NCBI GenBank assembly: GCA_916613615.1
Contig: OU744726.1
Location: 60,652,987 to 60,716,986, forward strand
Reading direction: 5' to 3'
Length of the DNA: 64,000 nt
From: Steromphala cineraria
Lineage: Eukaryota > Mollusca > Gastropoda > Trochida > Trochidae
In this document: piece by piece, positions 62,481-64,000 of the stretch
How the letters are laid out: every line of letters starts with the position of its first letter
Numbering within the stretch: the stretch's first letter is position 1
Position numbers and translations under genes: made by a program
The notes under the pieces: model-generated
Seen by the model: the letters and a program-made list of their open reading frames with translations, nothing else
Databases searched by the model: none
Told to the model about the DNA's origin: nothing

Positions 62481-63654
62481 AAAAACTGCTTGTTATATAA
62501 ATCATCATTCAGACACCAAAAGACTGCATGCTTCAATATTAATTTGTTGTTTCATATATATAATCGGTCACTGAACTTTTTTTTTCTCGCAATAATTAAC
62601 AGTGTTTAAGCAACATGTCCTTTGATCTGTTCTTAAATCTGTGCCTTTTAGCACAAATAATTGAGTTGTCGACATTCTATACGAAATTCTTTTGGTAATT
62701 GTTTTCATTTTATCAACAGAACATAATATTGTTCGCAGGTTATTTCAATCTTACTAAATTTCCTTTATGCTTGTTTTTCATGATTTTTTTGCAAAAATTT
62801 TAGTTAGTAATTGTCCAATAGGATATTCTCAGTTATCTAGGTGACAGAATGTCATATTTATATTCTCCTAAATAAGTTAGATGCCTTCCAACTGTCTGAG
62901 AGGTTTTCATCTCCTAACAGGATTACACATGACCTGTAAGTTCCTAATCTCGGTTAATACATTTACCTTATATTTCCACATCTACATGACCATGCTTTTA
63001 GCTTGAGATTGTTCCTCTTTGATCACTTTATATTCTGTATTGAGACTCTTTGAATCTTCAGCAACGAAGACTTTTGTTCAAAGACACACAAGTAGAAAAA
63101 TGATTTTACTAATGAGTTCCGAAAAATACTTAAAAAAAGATTTCATACAATGTCTACAGAAAAGTGACTTCGGTTAAATATAATTGATAGTGGAAATGTA
63201 TATTCAATATACAAAGAATAATTTATTTTGTAGACACTCTTCTAAAGATTCAAAAAAGTATATCATATCTTTAACATAGATATATGCCATGAGGAATATG
63301 TTATACAAATTAACATCATGTTTGAAAAAGTTTAAAGGTTTGTTAGGTTAATAACGATGAAACCAAACAAATTCTAAAATAGTATAATACACTTAAACTA
63401 TTAAACCGTTTATTACAATCACACATTGATGTATAGTTGCAAACTTTTCAAGTTAAGATGAACCCTTTTTAATGAGCATCATATGCGAATATATGATCGA
63501 TAGCTGAGTATTGATATGTTATTTACACATATGAATCAGAAAGTTTCATTTATAACGATAAGGCAGTATAAAACAATTACTCAATGTCAGCATAACTGAC
63601 AAGTCATGGAGTTACTTAGATTAGATAACGTAAATAAAGAATTGTTAATGATAG

Positions 63655-63954
63655 TCAATCGTTTATGAATTTTGATCTATCCCTTCTTTTATAAAAATAG
63701 TGATAGCTGCGCAAAGTTTCCATAATTTCAATAGAATAGCTTTGGTCATCAGGCTGTATGTATATGATCGATGGTTGCTTTAGAAAGGTCCAATCGCTAG
63801 CGTTGTCAATAGTGACAATGGCACTGGCATGTAGTGGTAACAACATTAATAAACTTATTGATTCCCCCAATAAAGTGTGGTACATGTAGGTTTTCAAAGT
63901 TGTATATCTACTAAAAGCATATTTACTAATTGGTCCAAAACACATGAAAATCAA
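63655..63954 (-). CDS. Unrecognised 99-codon open frame at window edge
   Basis: Minus strand. The second half has a composition more like protein than its neighbours: IVTIDNASDWTFLKQPS, YIQPDDQSYSIEIMETLRSY. A hydrophobic run (SLLMLLPLHASA) precedes it, so it could be a signal peptide plus start of a secreted protein, or an exon whose acceptor is the pyrimidine-containing ACCACTACATGCCAG near 63823. I recognise no family, and the region is outside the aligned part of B/B', so conservation cannot be tested. Likely chance. Confidence 0.15.
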   Translation of the reverse strand: MIFMCFGPISKYAFSRYTTLKTYMYHTLLGESISLLMLLPLHASAIVTIDNASDWTFLKQPSIIYIQPDDQSYSIEIMETLRSYHYFYKRRDRSKFIND

Positions 63955-64000
63955 AACCTGGTATTAAATAACGTCTAATGAATAAAACTAAACTAAATTT

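Larger units (their letters stand above)
49569..63640 (+). repeat. Segmental duplication block B' (copy 2)
   Basis: Colinear with B. Private content: MITE-H (49858-50205), hairpin elements (50659-50800, 51012-51163), a TTAA MITE (54167-54519), a LINE (57557-60205) and E2 (62395-62480). It has a single copy of the 1078-bp segment that is doubled in B. Around 51840-51910 (GAGTTTTATTGTTGTGGTGG, GCAAGTAAGTAGAATAAG) it has a second, diverged relative of 34736-34815. Confidence 0.9.

Overview
This window looks like AT-rich, gene-poor chromosomal DNA of a metazoan, most likely a marine invertebrate such as a mollusc. That is an inference from the mobile-element set: tRNA-derived SINEs, a CR1/L2/Rex-like LINE, a Tc1-type transposon with a DD34E catalytic triad, many hairpin and MITE elements, and a KRBA2/SCAND3-like integrase fragment. 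I find no complete host protein-coding gene, no rRNA, no free-standing tRNA gene and no CRISPR array. The coding remains I can name belong to mobile elements, and all are broken.

The window is built mainly from diverged segmental duplications. A composite unit AB occurs as A (7230-15199) plus B (24383-36240), then A' alone (36715-42692), then A'' (42705-49568) plus B' (49569-63640). Positions 1-7229 are largely unrelated to these blocks. Because the blocks are paralogous, many insertions in one copy can be compared with an empty site in another, so several element boundaries and target-site duplications can be read directly.

The most striking object is a 9.17-kb near-perfect inverted repeat (15200-24372) lying between A and B. 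Each arm has an outer unique part of about 1 kb, very similar between the arms, and an inner array of 19 tandem monomers of about 184 bp; the arms meet at a spacer of about 60 bp. Its ends carry a compact cluster of perfect palindromes (GTCCCATCTTAAGATGGGAC), and every satellite monomer carries the terminal sub-motif GTCCCAACTTGGAAT or its complement. The A''/B' junction at 49559-49568 is an uninterrupted version of the same site, and a ~10-bp target copy flanks the element on both sides. I read it as a non-coding foldback transposon whose terminal repeats have become satellite arrays.

Other insertions resolved by paralogous empty sites: a Tc1-like element in A'' (43855-45286), a dead LINE in B' (57557-60205), a 439-bp MITE with 9-bp TSD in A' (39900-40338), TTAA-flanked MITEs (two of them side by side sharing one TTAA), a SINE shared by A and A' but absent from A'', two foldback-ended insertions and an integrase-bearing insertion in A, and small hairpin elements with unusually long TSDs (11-14 bp). 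B also holds a very recent 1078-bp tandem duplication (32598-34753).
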